DNA from: Schoenoplectus triqueter
Taxonomy: Eukaryota > Streptophyta > Magnoliopsida > Poales > Cyperaceae
Length of the DNA stretch: 58,065 nucleotides
Assembly (NCBI GenBank): GCA_964058805.1
Contig: CAXKVV010001356.1
Span: 1-58,065, forward strand
Direction of reading: 5' to 3'
The notes beneath the pieces were generated by a model. That model was not told where the DNA came from and did not search any database. It worked only from the letters and a program-made list of their open reading frames with translations. Position 1 is the first letter of the stretch; each line of letters opens with the position of its first letter. The position numbers and the translations under genes are program-made. Shown here in pieces: positions 35,401 to 46,500 of this stretch.

Positions 35401-36198
35401 ACAGGTTTGAGTTAATGTAGAAAACAAAAAGTTTGTTTCTCCCTTGTTCAACTCTGTTATAAAGTCATCACTCAACCTTTAGTAATTGTTATGAGTTTAT
35501 TGTGCAGCTCTTTAAATTTGTTCCTTGCCCTAGACACCGCTTGCCAAGGTACTGCACTTGTTGTTTATTTAAAGTTTTGCAAATAAGCCTTGAAGGAATA
35601 TTTTTCTTCCTCTTTCACTATTTTAATTAATTATTTGTTGTAGGTTTGACCCACAAACGGGTCTGTTGACTGGTACAAATGATATGAACCTTGTTAACCT
35701 GTTTCTTCGCTTGTTCGGCCGATGCACCGAAAAATCTCTTTGCATTAGGCTTCTCATCTTTCAGGCATACATCTCTCTCTATCTCTCTGAAATTCTAATT
35801 GTTTTAGAAGTTTTGGGGCTACTTTTTAAAAAAGGACCTATTATCTACATTATTTGCAGAAATACGGAATACCATAGTATGAGGTATGTGAAAGAATATG
35901 GAGAATAATTCATAGAGGAAGACGGGCCTTATATTATGGGGTTTTTTTCTTTTCTAACAACACCATAGTAGTGCTTCCATTAGTTATTATCATATCATTG
36001 ATTGATATTTTCTTTAATGGCTGACATATAGTGGGCATGTTTTGCCAGAAGTGTTTTAGCCAGAATATTGTTTTCCCCAATATCACGCAATAATACATCT
36101 CAAATACAAGTCTTCTAACTTCAATTTTTTTTTTTTAGGCTTTATCATGTCTAATGTGTTTTGGATTGAGGCATGTACTTGCTGGATGGTACAAATAA
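32095..36198 (+). CDS. GPT: UDP-GlcNAc:dolichyl-phosphate GlcNAc-1-phosphotransferase (GPT/ALG7/DPAGT1)
   Basis: It makes GlcNAc-PP-dolichol in the ER membrane, the first committed step of N-glycan precursor assembly and the target of tunicamycin. Eleven exons: 32095-32444, 32773-32860, 33272-33363, 33456-33574, 34040-34155, 34957-35084, 35162-35248, 35344-35404, 35508-35548, 35644-35764, 36139-36198; 420 aa, all phases consistent. Motifs seen: [20 protein letters not shown] (catalytic Asp pair), [35 protein letters not shown] and a C-terminal HVLAGWYK. Many hydrophobic segments fit the polytopic family. The last intron must use a GC donor (35765) to keep the conserved C-terminus. The in-frame TTG at 32071 is not a start; ATG 32095 is chosen. 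Confidence 0.93.
32451..32482. repeat. (TC)n microsatellite in GPT intron 1
   Basis: About fifteen TC units begin six or seven bases after the exon-1 donor GTGAGT. Confidence 0.9.
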
Positions 36199-36513
36199 AC
36201 AGGGTTGTGCAAGGAAACACCAATTGAATACCCTTTTCTTGTTTGTAGTCTTCAGGAAACGTGCATGTTTTTGTAGTTCCAAAATTTTGTTTTTGTTTTG
36301 TATCGCTTTCTGTTCATCCTTTTTTTCTGTTAAAGAACTTGATAACTACACTGTAACGTTCTTTTACTTAATTGGCACCGCGTCTTCTGTTAAAAAGTGA
36401 TGGTAGAGGATACATGGTTTTATAGTTTTATGTGACACTCGGATCAAAATTATATAATCCGTGTACATCTCGACATTCGACTATTTTTATTCACCTGATT
36501 CAACTTATTTAGG
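36199..36513. other. GPT 3' UTR / flank
   Basis: T-rich sequence after the TAA at 36196-36198, with no further coding signal. A short open frame overlapping the terminal exon in another reading frame is a shadow. Confidence 0.5.
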
Positions 36514-36521
36514 GCAGCATG

Positions 36522-37052
36522 TAGGGCCGTAAACAGTGCTAAAATCATATTTGCATCCGCTTTTTATTTGATGAAAATATATATGATTATGAATATTAAA
36601 TATAATTTAAATCCATCTTAAATGTTTATCAATATGAAGCGGATATTTAATGAATATGAATTTTATGATAACTATGAAATAAAATTAATATATATTATTA
36701 ATGATTATACATATATAATAAAAATATGTATTTATATTAACAGTAAGTATTTACAATGTATATATATATATATATATATATTAACATTTATAATAATAAT
36801 GTTGTATACGCTAAATTTTTTGACAAGTAATATTATTTTATAAATAAAATTTTATAATATGTGTTTTATTTCAGATATGGATATATAATAGTCCAAAAAT
36901 AAATTCATATTCATATTCACATTATTTCTTACAAATACAAATTGAATACGAATATGAATAATTAACATTCGAATATAATTAATATATTTATAGATGATTT
37001 TTAAATATAAAACTAAAAGGAGCAGATAATATCCTCTCCGTTTAGACCCCTA
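36522..37052. mobile_element. hAT-like TIR element (531 bp), degenerate TSD
   Basis: The left end TAGGGCCGTAAACAG and the reverse-complemented right end TAGGGGTCTAAACGGAG are imperfect inverted repeats. The flanks GCAGCATG (36514-36521) and GGCGCATG (37053-37060) match at 6 of 8 positions. The inside is AT-rich with a (TA)n run near 36760-36780 and GAATATGAAT-type repeats in both orientations. Confidence 0.45.
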
Positions 37053-37060
37053 GGCGCATG

Positions 37061-38160
37061 AATGCAACCACTGTATTCAAATTATTCACTGTTTAGATCA
37101 TTTTCATATTAGCAAGGTACACAAACTGTTGTTTGTGCTTGTCCTTTCTTCACATCAAATGATAGCTAAAAAAAAAAGAGAGAGAGAGAAGGAAAACAAA
37201 TTCACAATATTCTAATGAGATCAGCATGCGGCAACAGTACATTGCATTGTATTCTAAAATGATAATAAAAGACCAAATATTTTCCTTTAAAAAATTAACA
37301 TACCATAACATTCTTTGTCAAAATCACAAAGTTGGACTTCAAAAAACATTGGGGTTGAAATGCTTGCAACTCCATAACAATTTTTTTTATGTTCGTCCTT
37401 GTCAAGATGTGAGCAAATGTTGCAGAAAGGGAAAGAAAGGGAAAGAAAACGTTTTTCTCAAAAAAAAAAGGGAAAGAAAACGAAAATAAAACGAATTGAC
37501 ATGATATTTACATTACATTAAACTGGCCAGCTACGTAGTTGCTGTGTTCACTGAATACTGCCCTCTATGTTTCTTAATCATCTTTTAAAACAATTTGTTT
37601 TTAAAAAAAAAACAAGCAGACGTGACACGAAAAAGTAGGTAAATAATACCAATGAATGACGCATTATGACATCTTCATGCTTACTACTGTAAAAATTAAA
37701 TTTATTTGTTTCATCAGTAATTTAACATTTGTCATAGTAATTTCAAATATTTCCAACCTTGTAATTTCAATTTCTTTGATAGCAAAAGATTATATTTGAA
37801 GTTAATATAAAGAACCATCTTTACAATTACTTAAATATAATAAGATATTTATAACACTTCAAGAATTAAAAAAAGACGACATACATGATTTAAAGTTCAA
37901 TACAAAATTTCCAATTCAGTATGATTATTAAATTAATACATGTTTCCTCTTGGTCCTTACACCTGTCTAGATAATATGTTTGAAATTGGGCAGCAAAAGG
38001 ATGCGAATCTCGGAGTACTCCGATTTGAAGCATTTGGAGTAGGTGTAGGTCCATAAATTCTGATGACGATCTTTGATGCCAACTTTACATAAAGTGAAAA
38101 AAAAAATCAAATACTTCCAAACACAAAAATAAATAAAATAAAAGAGAAACTAGAAGAAGT
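37061..38160. other. Spacer upstream of RbcS, no gene seen
   Basis: Mostly AT-rich DNA. A near-perfect palindrome ATCTCGGAGTACTCCGAT lies at about 38006-38025. No coding region was recognised. Confidence 0.4.
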
Positions 38161-38166
38161 CAAAAG

Positions 38167-38370
38167 GATAAGGACTGAATACTGATGAAGATTAGAAAAG
38201 GTGGCGGGAGTACCAAAGATGGATATCTTCCCCATCCATGAGCTATGTTCTTGCTTTGTAACATTTTCTATGTAGAATTCTGTGAAGCGACCTGCCTTTT
38301 CTTTTATAATAGTTCTCCCTCAATAATTAATTTCTGTATCGCACATGGTATTGCCATATTCTCTATAAAT
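38167..38370 (+). promoter_or_regulatory. Candidate RbcS promoter elements: I-box and TATA
   Basis: GATAAGG at 38167-38173 matches the I-box core known from light-regulated RbcS promoters. TATAAAT at 38364-38370 is the best TATA candidate, about 255 bp before the start codon, implying a long leader or a different start site. I did not find a convincing G-box. The assignment is by motif only. Confidence 0.3.
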
Positions 38371-38623
38371 AATTTTGATTTATTTATAGGATGGAAGAAA
38401 CAGATCTCACAGGTTTCCAGTGGGCAGTGACGCACAAAGTATATACAAATCATGTGCTCATGGCATGGCAAACACGCTGTTTTGTCTAGAATACACGATC
38501 TGAAAGATGACTCACCTTTTTGTCTTTTTGGAAAACCTCCTTCAAATACCCTGTGCTAAACCACCCCTACAATCTCTCTCTTTATCTCTTGCGAGTTGAG
38601 ATTGAGGAAACTGAGGGAACAAA

Positions 38624-39752
38624 ATGTCTAGCGTAATGCTACAAGTGAAGCTCGGGTCTGGTATCGGATTTTCTACCTTAAGATCTCCTATTTTTTCTGC
38701 ACCGAATAATGCACTCTCCAGGAAGTCTAAACTGCAAAACACAAGCACTCCTTTGAGAGTTCATTGCATGAAGGTAGATATTCTGATATTTCTATTGTCC
38801 TGATTTTCTATGTTTTGATCAAGTATCTTATGTCAAACTGATTCAAAATTTTGTTGATAATCTCTTAGACATGGGACCCCATTAATAATAAGAAATTTGA
38901 GACGTTCTCCTATGTACCTCCTCTATCTGAAGAGTCAATTGCAAAGGAGGTTGATTATATTCTCTCCAAAGGATGGGTCCCTTGCTTGGAATTTGATGAG
39001 GTATGAAGTATGCCTTGTAATTTCTAACTTTAATTGTCTAGCATGTCATTTGTGTTTCATATATATTGAAACATACAAAATGAATTGAACAAACCCATCT
39101 ATTTTTTACTGAAGTAAAAAAATACTAACCATTGAACAACGGTATACAGTACCAGAAAACTATATCTGCAGAGTGCAATATAGCTACTGTGCTGATAGAC
39201 CTATTGATGATTACTAGAAGATCAGTACTGGTACAACCTGAATTATTCTCTGGAGTATAAACTGAAACTCTGCATTTCTCTCTATATAACTAATGAATTG
39301 AACAAACCCGTCTATTTTTTACTGGTAAAAAAATACTAACCATTGAACAACGGTATACAGTACCAGAAAACTATATCTGCAGAGTGCAATATAGCTACTG
39401 TGCTGATAGATCTATTGATGATTACTAGAAGATCAGTACTGGTACAACCTGAATTATGCTCTGGAGTATAAACTGAAACTCTGCATTTCTCTCTATATAA
39501 CTGAAGGTAGGGACAGTGCACCGTACCAACAGCAGGATACCAGGTTACTATGATGGAAGATACTGGACTCTCTGGAAGCTTCCGATGTTTGGTTGCACCG
39601 ATTCAGCTCAAGTTCTGCGTGAAATAGAAGAATGCAAGAACACCTACCCAAATGCATATATCAAACTCATCTCTTTTGACAGCAGTCGCCAGTGCCAGTG
39701 CATGTCTTTTGTTATTCAAAAGCCTTCGCCAGTTGCAGATGAAACAGCATAG
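38624..39752 (+). CDS. RBCS: RuBisCO small subunit precursor, probably T-type
   Basis: Three exons, 38624-38773, 38869-39000 and 39507-39752, give 175 aa with phase-0 GT-AG introns. Residues 1-48 are a Ser/Thr/Lys-rich chloroplast transit peptide ending VHC, followed by [17 protein letters not shown], the usual mature RbcS start. [26 protein letters not shown] and [10 protein letters not shown] are RbcS hallmarks. Divergence from the usual leaf form ([11 protein letters not shown] rather than the E-H-G-F-V-Y-R region, and a C-terminal extension [10 protein letters not shown]) resembles the T-type small subunits (tobacco rbcS-T, rice OsRbcS1), which are expressed mostly in non-mesophyll tissue. 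That subtype is inference. The frame is intact; a 213-bp tandem duplication lies in intron 2. Confidence 0.92.
39079..39502 (+). repeat. Recent tandem duplication (period 213 bp) in RbcS intron 2
   Basis: 39079-39291 and 39292-39502 are nearly identical; I count about four small differences (cccAtc/cccGtc, a 3-nt deletion near GAAGTAAAAAAA, gaCc/gaTc, attattC/attatGc). The second copy ends at the exon-3 acceptor (ACTGAAG|GTAGGG). The first copy has ACTAATG there, so only the downstream copy keeps the AG. Confidence 0.9.
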
Positions 39753-40569
39753 ACATGTTTTTGGAGTCTCCTTTTAATATCAGTATGTGTCTAGAATAAA
39801 AGGAAGAGGTTGAGAGGTGGTGGGCATTAGAATTTTACGGTTGTGCCTCCTTTAAATTGTCGTGTGTGGTCTATGAGGAACAATAAGTGAGAGGAGCCAG
39901 TGGGAACTGTGCCTGATCCTATGGAATAAGTAAACAATGATATATGGCTAAGAAATGAAGGACCTTTATGTTCACACTGTTCAAACGTGAAGAAAGTTTT
40001 ATCTATTGACTACATTATTTTTTATTTGCAAACGATGAGGGCAAAATAACTACAATCTTTTTTTCATGATATGACATGACGCTCAAAACACTACAATCTT
40101 TTTGTGTCTAACTGTCAAATAAGAAAGTTGGTTCTCTACTAAGAAAATTAGATACAATATTCTCCAAATTCTTTTTCTTCATCGATATCGTCTATGAGTG
40201 ATTTCATTTAGATTTAATCCAAAATATACTATAAAATGAACGATATTTCAGTAGTTTGTTAAGACGAGTACAATTCATTTTTTTATTATTTTGATAGAAA
40301 GTCGAGGGCAAATTAAAGCAGGAACTCACTTAACTAACCAGCAATAACAAGATACTGAATGATTCGTCTCATACATTAAATTCACTATTACAACAATTTC
40401 TAAAAAGTCAGTGCCACCAAGAAAACCAACGAACAAAAACAACAAGAAAGGTATACTTAAAATGAAATACCACCCCCGCACCAATGATATTACCTGCCAA
40501 TAATAATCAGCGCAACCAAATTTTCCACCCCCAAAAATTTGAATTTGAACCCGACCCGTGCCGATGCTC
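39753..40569. other. Convergent spacer between RbcS and VIN3-like gene
   Basis: It holds the 3' UTRs of both genes and AT-rich DNA. No additional gene is seen. Confidence 0.5.
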
Positions 40570-43500
40570 TCAATGCCAAAGTTGCATGCAAAAGCCAGTC
40601 GGTACAGGAGGCGGACTCTTACTATAAATCCTCTCTGAAAAGGTGTCTGACAGCTGTCCCGCCAGACTAACTGGGTCGTCTATCAAAGTATCAACATAAA
40701 CATTAACAATTTTTCTCTCTTGAGGTGTGGCCCTCAAGCTAAACCAAGTCAAAAACTTGACCCTGAAATTTGATTCAATCAGACCTTCACACTCCAACCT
40801 CCTAATCACCTTCACACAATACTCGTATGATCCCTCTGTGCATCCATCATTGTGGCCTGGAACCCGTTTATTAGAGGAACTACCTGGTTCCCTATAGGGT
40901 TTAGGTAGCAACACATTATCAGCCTTTCCATTCTCAGTCTGGCCAGGTGCCACAGGCCGGGTTGATATGAGCCGTATAACCGTTCCATTGGCCATGTCAT
41001 TTCCATTTGGTCCATTGGATTCATTTTCAGATCTCGGGTCAGGCGATGGTGATTCCTTTTGCAAACCCATACTTGTTTTAGAATCTGGGATGTTATTCAG
41101 TACTGCCTCCTCATCGAGTACCGAAGCTGATACAGCATTCATCTCCTCTATTTCTGGGCTTTCCTTCACGGTGGTGACTTGACCTGAACCTGAGCCTGAA
41201 CCAAAACCTGATCCATTAAGATCAGGATTTTCACAACCTTCAAAATCACTGTCACTTTCTCTCTCCGGCGATTTGTTCAAATCAGCATAAACAGCCGCAC
41301 TATTGTTTGACTCACCACCTTCTGATGAAGGATTTGACAAGTCAAAGCTCGACTGCTTCCTTACTTCAATTCCTTTTGGGTCATCCTTTGAATAACATGT
41401 TGTGGTCTCCTTGACCTCCCACGAGTCTAATCCATTCTTCACATGATTAAATGCAACTAATTTGAACTTGTAACTGGTGGATGGTGCAAGTTCGGTAATG
41501 ACTATGCTACGGTTTGGGAGAACTATGGTACCAGTTGGATCAGCTGGATAGTCTGAAGAGTCAACCTTGCGGTGCCAAAGATCAAAACCAGCCAGGTCAG
41601 GGGGCAAAGTCTTAATATCCTCCAGCTTTAGGACTATAGTAAGGCATGTTGAAGCTACTATTGGAAATCTAATGAAGCTTGAAGGTATCAGAGATTCTGG
41701 AAAAGAAAAGAAGAGGTAAATCAGTTTATAGTGTGTCCGCAAGGAATAAATAAATATGGGGAAAATTACGAAAGGACAGGGGGTCATACATGCTATTTTG
41801 TTCTGGGATGATTATCGCAATTTATAATTTTTTATATCATTATTCTTCACGATTTTGAGATGTTGTCATGTTCGATTTTCTTAATTCTATTCTAATCTCT
41901 TTACCCTCAGCCTCAGTTTTCCTTCAGAATCCTGATTAAATGTAACAGTGCATGCAGGACATATATAAACCTACACAGCCTGAACAATTGATTTTGACAC
42001 CACTTGGTATGCATTCCCCATTGGCATTTTCTATATGCCAAGTATCATGATGTACAAACTAAAGCCTTACGTTTTATCTTTTGTTCAACAACAGGAGAAG
42101 GAGAGGCACTGGAAACAATAGGCTCAATTAATTCTATGCCACGTGCACATAGCTTCTGAACCTCAGCACCGGACTGGAGACGGTTAACAATTCCACGTCC
42201 CAGAGTAGGGGAGCCAGTTATAGGGCCAACATCCATCTCCAGCTTTTTCTTTGCTGAGTCCACGACTTCATGAAAGTGGCGATATTTTTCTGTGGAGTTC
42301 AACAGCTTGTGGCTGAGATAGATGCGGTAACACAGTACATCCACACGTCTTGCATCTTTGGCTATAGTTAGCTGCTTTTTCCAAGATCTAAAAAGAAAAT
42401 AAATAAATTATTGTTTTTTTGCTTAATATCAAATAAAATCACGAAGCAATACCCAGAGCACTCCAACATTTACTGGAAATGCAAGTGCTCCAAAACTAAC
42501 ATATTACTGAGGATATTGCAAAAGTTCTGTTTGGTAGGTGCTAGGTACAAAGGTTAACTGAGGGGACACAAGGGGCATTTTAAAAAAATGTTTCGCAATT
42601 TTTGCACCTAAATTGTAATAGGTGGTTAAGGTTAGAGGGATCTCATTAAGTTGCCATTGTACATGTTCAACTCGTTTGGGGTCTTCCTCAAGGAAATCGC
42701 AAGCTGCACAATTTAAGAAATAAAAGATACAAAAATAATCATAATTTTCCTGCCCATTTTATTACAAATCTGAACTTATTCTTATTCAATCACTGAATAC
42801 CGTGAAACCTATTATATAGACGTACAATAGGGTAAAATAGGAAATAATACAATTGAAAAGAAATCAATCACAAATCCCTAATTAATACTAATCAATATTT
42901 TCTATATTTCAACACTCTCCCTCAAGATAGACTCTCCCTCAAGATAGACAAAAGATATCCATCAAATCCATCTTGTTACATAACCTTATTAAATCTATTG
43001 AGCTAAGTCCTTTGATGAGACAGTCTGCTACTTGATTTTCTGTAGCTACATGACTCAACTCCAATAGCCCACTCTCTAGTTTTTCCTTTATCGATCTTCA
43101 CATAATTGGTTCTGTCATGCTACACAGGATTATTAGCAATGTTAATCGCTGATTTGCTATCATACCACAACTTTATTTTTTCTCCGTGATTTACTTTGAG
43201 ATCTTCTAATAATCTCTTCAACCACAACATCTCAGCAACTTATAATGTCATAGCCTTGTACTCAGTTTCTACTGTTAATCTTACAACAACCGACTGTTTC
43301 TTGCTCTGCCAAGAGACTAAGTTGCCCCCTATCATCTTAGCAACTAGCCCATTTAGAATCACAATAGCCCTCAATGTTTATGTGCCCATTCTTTTTGAAA
43401 ATCAGGTCATTTCCGGGTGCACTTTTCAGATACCTCAGGATGTGATATACTGCGTCCATATGGCCCTTTCTAGTATCATGCATGTAGCGACTCACCACGC

Positions 43501-46500
43501 TTGCTGCAAATGAGATATCAGGACGAGTGTGACACAAATAAATCAATCTGCCTACCAATCTCTGGTACCTCTCACGATCAATTTGTTCTCCTACATCTGC
43601 ATCTATCTTGGTCTTCACATCAATTGAAGAAACTGCAGGCCTATAACTTAACATGTTTATCTTTGTGAGCAAGTCTAACACATACTTTCTCTGGGATAGA
43701 ACAATCCCTTCTACTCCACGAGTTATCTCAATCCCAAAGAAGTATCTAAATTGTCCTAAATCCTTTACCTTAAATTCCTTCCCCAATTTTGCCTTCAACT
43801 GTGCAATTTCTCCTTCATCGTCACCAGTAATGATCATATCATCAACATATACAGCCAACATAGTAATGTGACCATCGTGTTGTCTAGAAAATACCGTGTG
43901 GTCTGCATTGATTTGCTGGTAGTTCAGGTTTATCTTAACCTTTTTGAACCTATCAAATCAAGCCCGAGAGGACTACTTCAGCCCATAGAGCGACTTCTTT
44001 AGCCTGCAAACCTTACCCACTGTTTGGATCGTGCCAAAGCCCGGAGGAATCTCTATGTAAACCTCCTCCATCAAATCCCCGTTGAGAAATGCATTTTTCA
44101 CATCGAGTTAGTGTAGCTTCCACCCACCATTCATGGCCATTGAAATTAATGTCCTCACTGTGCTCATCTTCGCCACCGGTGCAAATGTCTCATCACAGTC
44201 GATGCCATACATCTGGTTGTACCTTTTGGCCACCAATCTTGTCTTGTACCGCTCGACCTTCCTTTCTGGGTTCTACTTCACTGTGAAGACTCATTTGCAT
44301 CCAACTGCCTTCTTGCCCGGTGATAGTGACACAAACTCTCATGTTTTGTTTTTATCAAGGGCTCCAAGTTCTTCTAATATAGCAATTTTCCACTTTGAAT
44401 CCTTTTTAGGATCCTGTCAACACTTAGGTAAAATGACAGAGTTCAAAGATACAATGAATGCCCCATGTATATGGGATATGCTAGAGTATGAAACAAACTG
44501 AGCGATATCATGTGAAAAATCATAACGATCAAGAGGAATTTTCGCATTACTGCGAGATGTCCTTCTTAATGACATGAGAGAAGGAGGAGGAGAAGGAAGA
44601 TGAATCATATCACTTGTGTATTCTGAGTCTGAGGACAGTGCTGATGTCTCAGGAATCGAGGTAGACAGAGACAAAGGACTTGACGATACAAGTGGCACTG
44701 TAGGCATTGGTCCTTCATTATGCTTCTTCCTCCTTTCATACACATATCTTACCTCCCCTGAGTTTAAGTCCCAACACATACAGACTCTTCCTCTTCTTCA
44801 TCATTTTCTTGTTCCTCAATCGATGAAGGATCTGACAAAGGAATCAGTCCCACATTTATCAATATTTCACCATTCTCCCCCACTTGTCTTATACCTGCAG
44901 TATCAACTGAATCACCAAAGGGTGAAGACCTCTTGTGTATAATATGGCTCGAATTCTCAGAAATATGCATCCATACTCACAAACAACTGTTTCTCTACTG
45001 AGCTCCAACAAACATATCACTTATGAGTAGCTGAATATCCCACAAACACACACTTCACAACTCTAGGATCAAACTTCCCTACAGATGGTCTGTTGTCCTT
45101 CACAAAACACACACAACCAAACACCTTTAATGGAAGGATCACACTATTATCTCCCTTCAACATCTCACACAGAGACTTCCACTCTAATACTCTTGAAGGC
45201 GCCCTATTGATCAATTGAGCGGCTATCAAAATCGCTTGTCCCCACAACTGTTTTGGGACATTCATGGAGATCATCATGCTTATAGCAACCTTTAGGAGAT
45301 GTCGGTTTTTCCTTTCTGCTACTCCATTCTGAACCGGTGTGTATGGACATGTAGTCTGATGATGTATTCCTTGAGCTGATAGGCATTCTCTAAATATTCT
45401 ATTGGTATACTATGTTCCATTATCAGACCTTAACACATTCACTACTATCTCATATTGAGTCTAAATAGACCTATGAAAATTTTTGAAGCAATCAAACACC
45501 TTACTCTTATTTTTCATCAAGTATACCTAAAAAACACGAGAAAAATAATCAATGAAGGTAACAAAATATCTATAACCATTCATAAAATTCGTGGAACAAG
45601 GTCCCCCAATATCAGAATGAATCAAATCAAAAACACAAAAACACCTATGACCAAAACTAACATAAGAACTTCTAGTAAGTTTGTCTAACTCACATGCATC
45701 ACATACAAGTTTCAATTTATCAGCCTTATCAAACAAACTAGGATACAATCTACTCAAAACAATAAAAGGAGGATGCCCCATCCGCTGGTGATCGAGTATC
45801 AATACCTTCTCAGTACTCATCTCAGATCCTCCTACTTCTACCTTTTCTACCATAGATATCAATGTTGAGTCCATTCTCTCACGATCTAAGTACCACAATC
45901 CACTACACCATGTGTCAGTCCCAAGTCTCTGGCCTATCCTCTTCTTCTGGAAGGTCACCTTAAGAATATCAAAAGTAACAACACATTTTAGTTGGAGTAT
46001 AATGGCACTAATGGATAATAAATTTACTGAAAATGAAGGAGCATACAAAACATTGGACAATGTCACAGAACCATAGTTTATTGTATCCTTACCAATCACA
46101 GGTTGTGTTGTGCCATCAACAGTTTGGATGCTATCTGGCATTGCTAGGTGAGTATAAAAAGATAACCCACGAGCATTATCTGTTACATGTCGAGATGCAC
46201 CAGAATCTACAATCCATTCTGGTGATCTAGTGGTGGGTTGCCAATACCTTTAGTCGAATGAGCATAAATAGCAGTGTTACCCCAAGGGAAGGATGAAGTA
46301 GATGTCTCCTCACTCGCACTCTTTGTATCCCCATCACTTGTTGCTATTTGTTTCCGCCCAAGTATCTCAAAAAATATCTTGTTCTCTTCAGTAAATACTA
46401 CTCTAGTTTCTCCTTCTCCTTCTGCTACCGTCAGATTCGCCCGGTAGCCTCCTCTTCCACCTCTTCGGCCCCCATGACCTTCAGTCTGTCCACGCCCACC

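Noticed and set aside
44089..44942. Plus-strand open frames opposite the Copia element
   Set aside because: Antisense shadows of the broken RT and hinge region.
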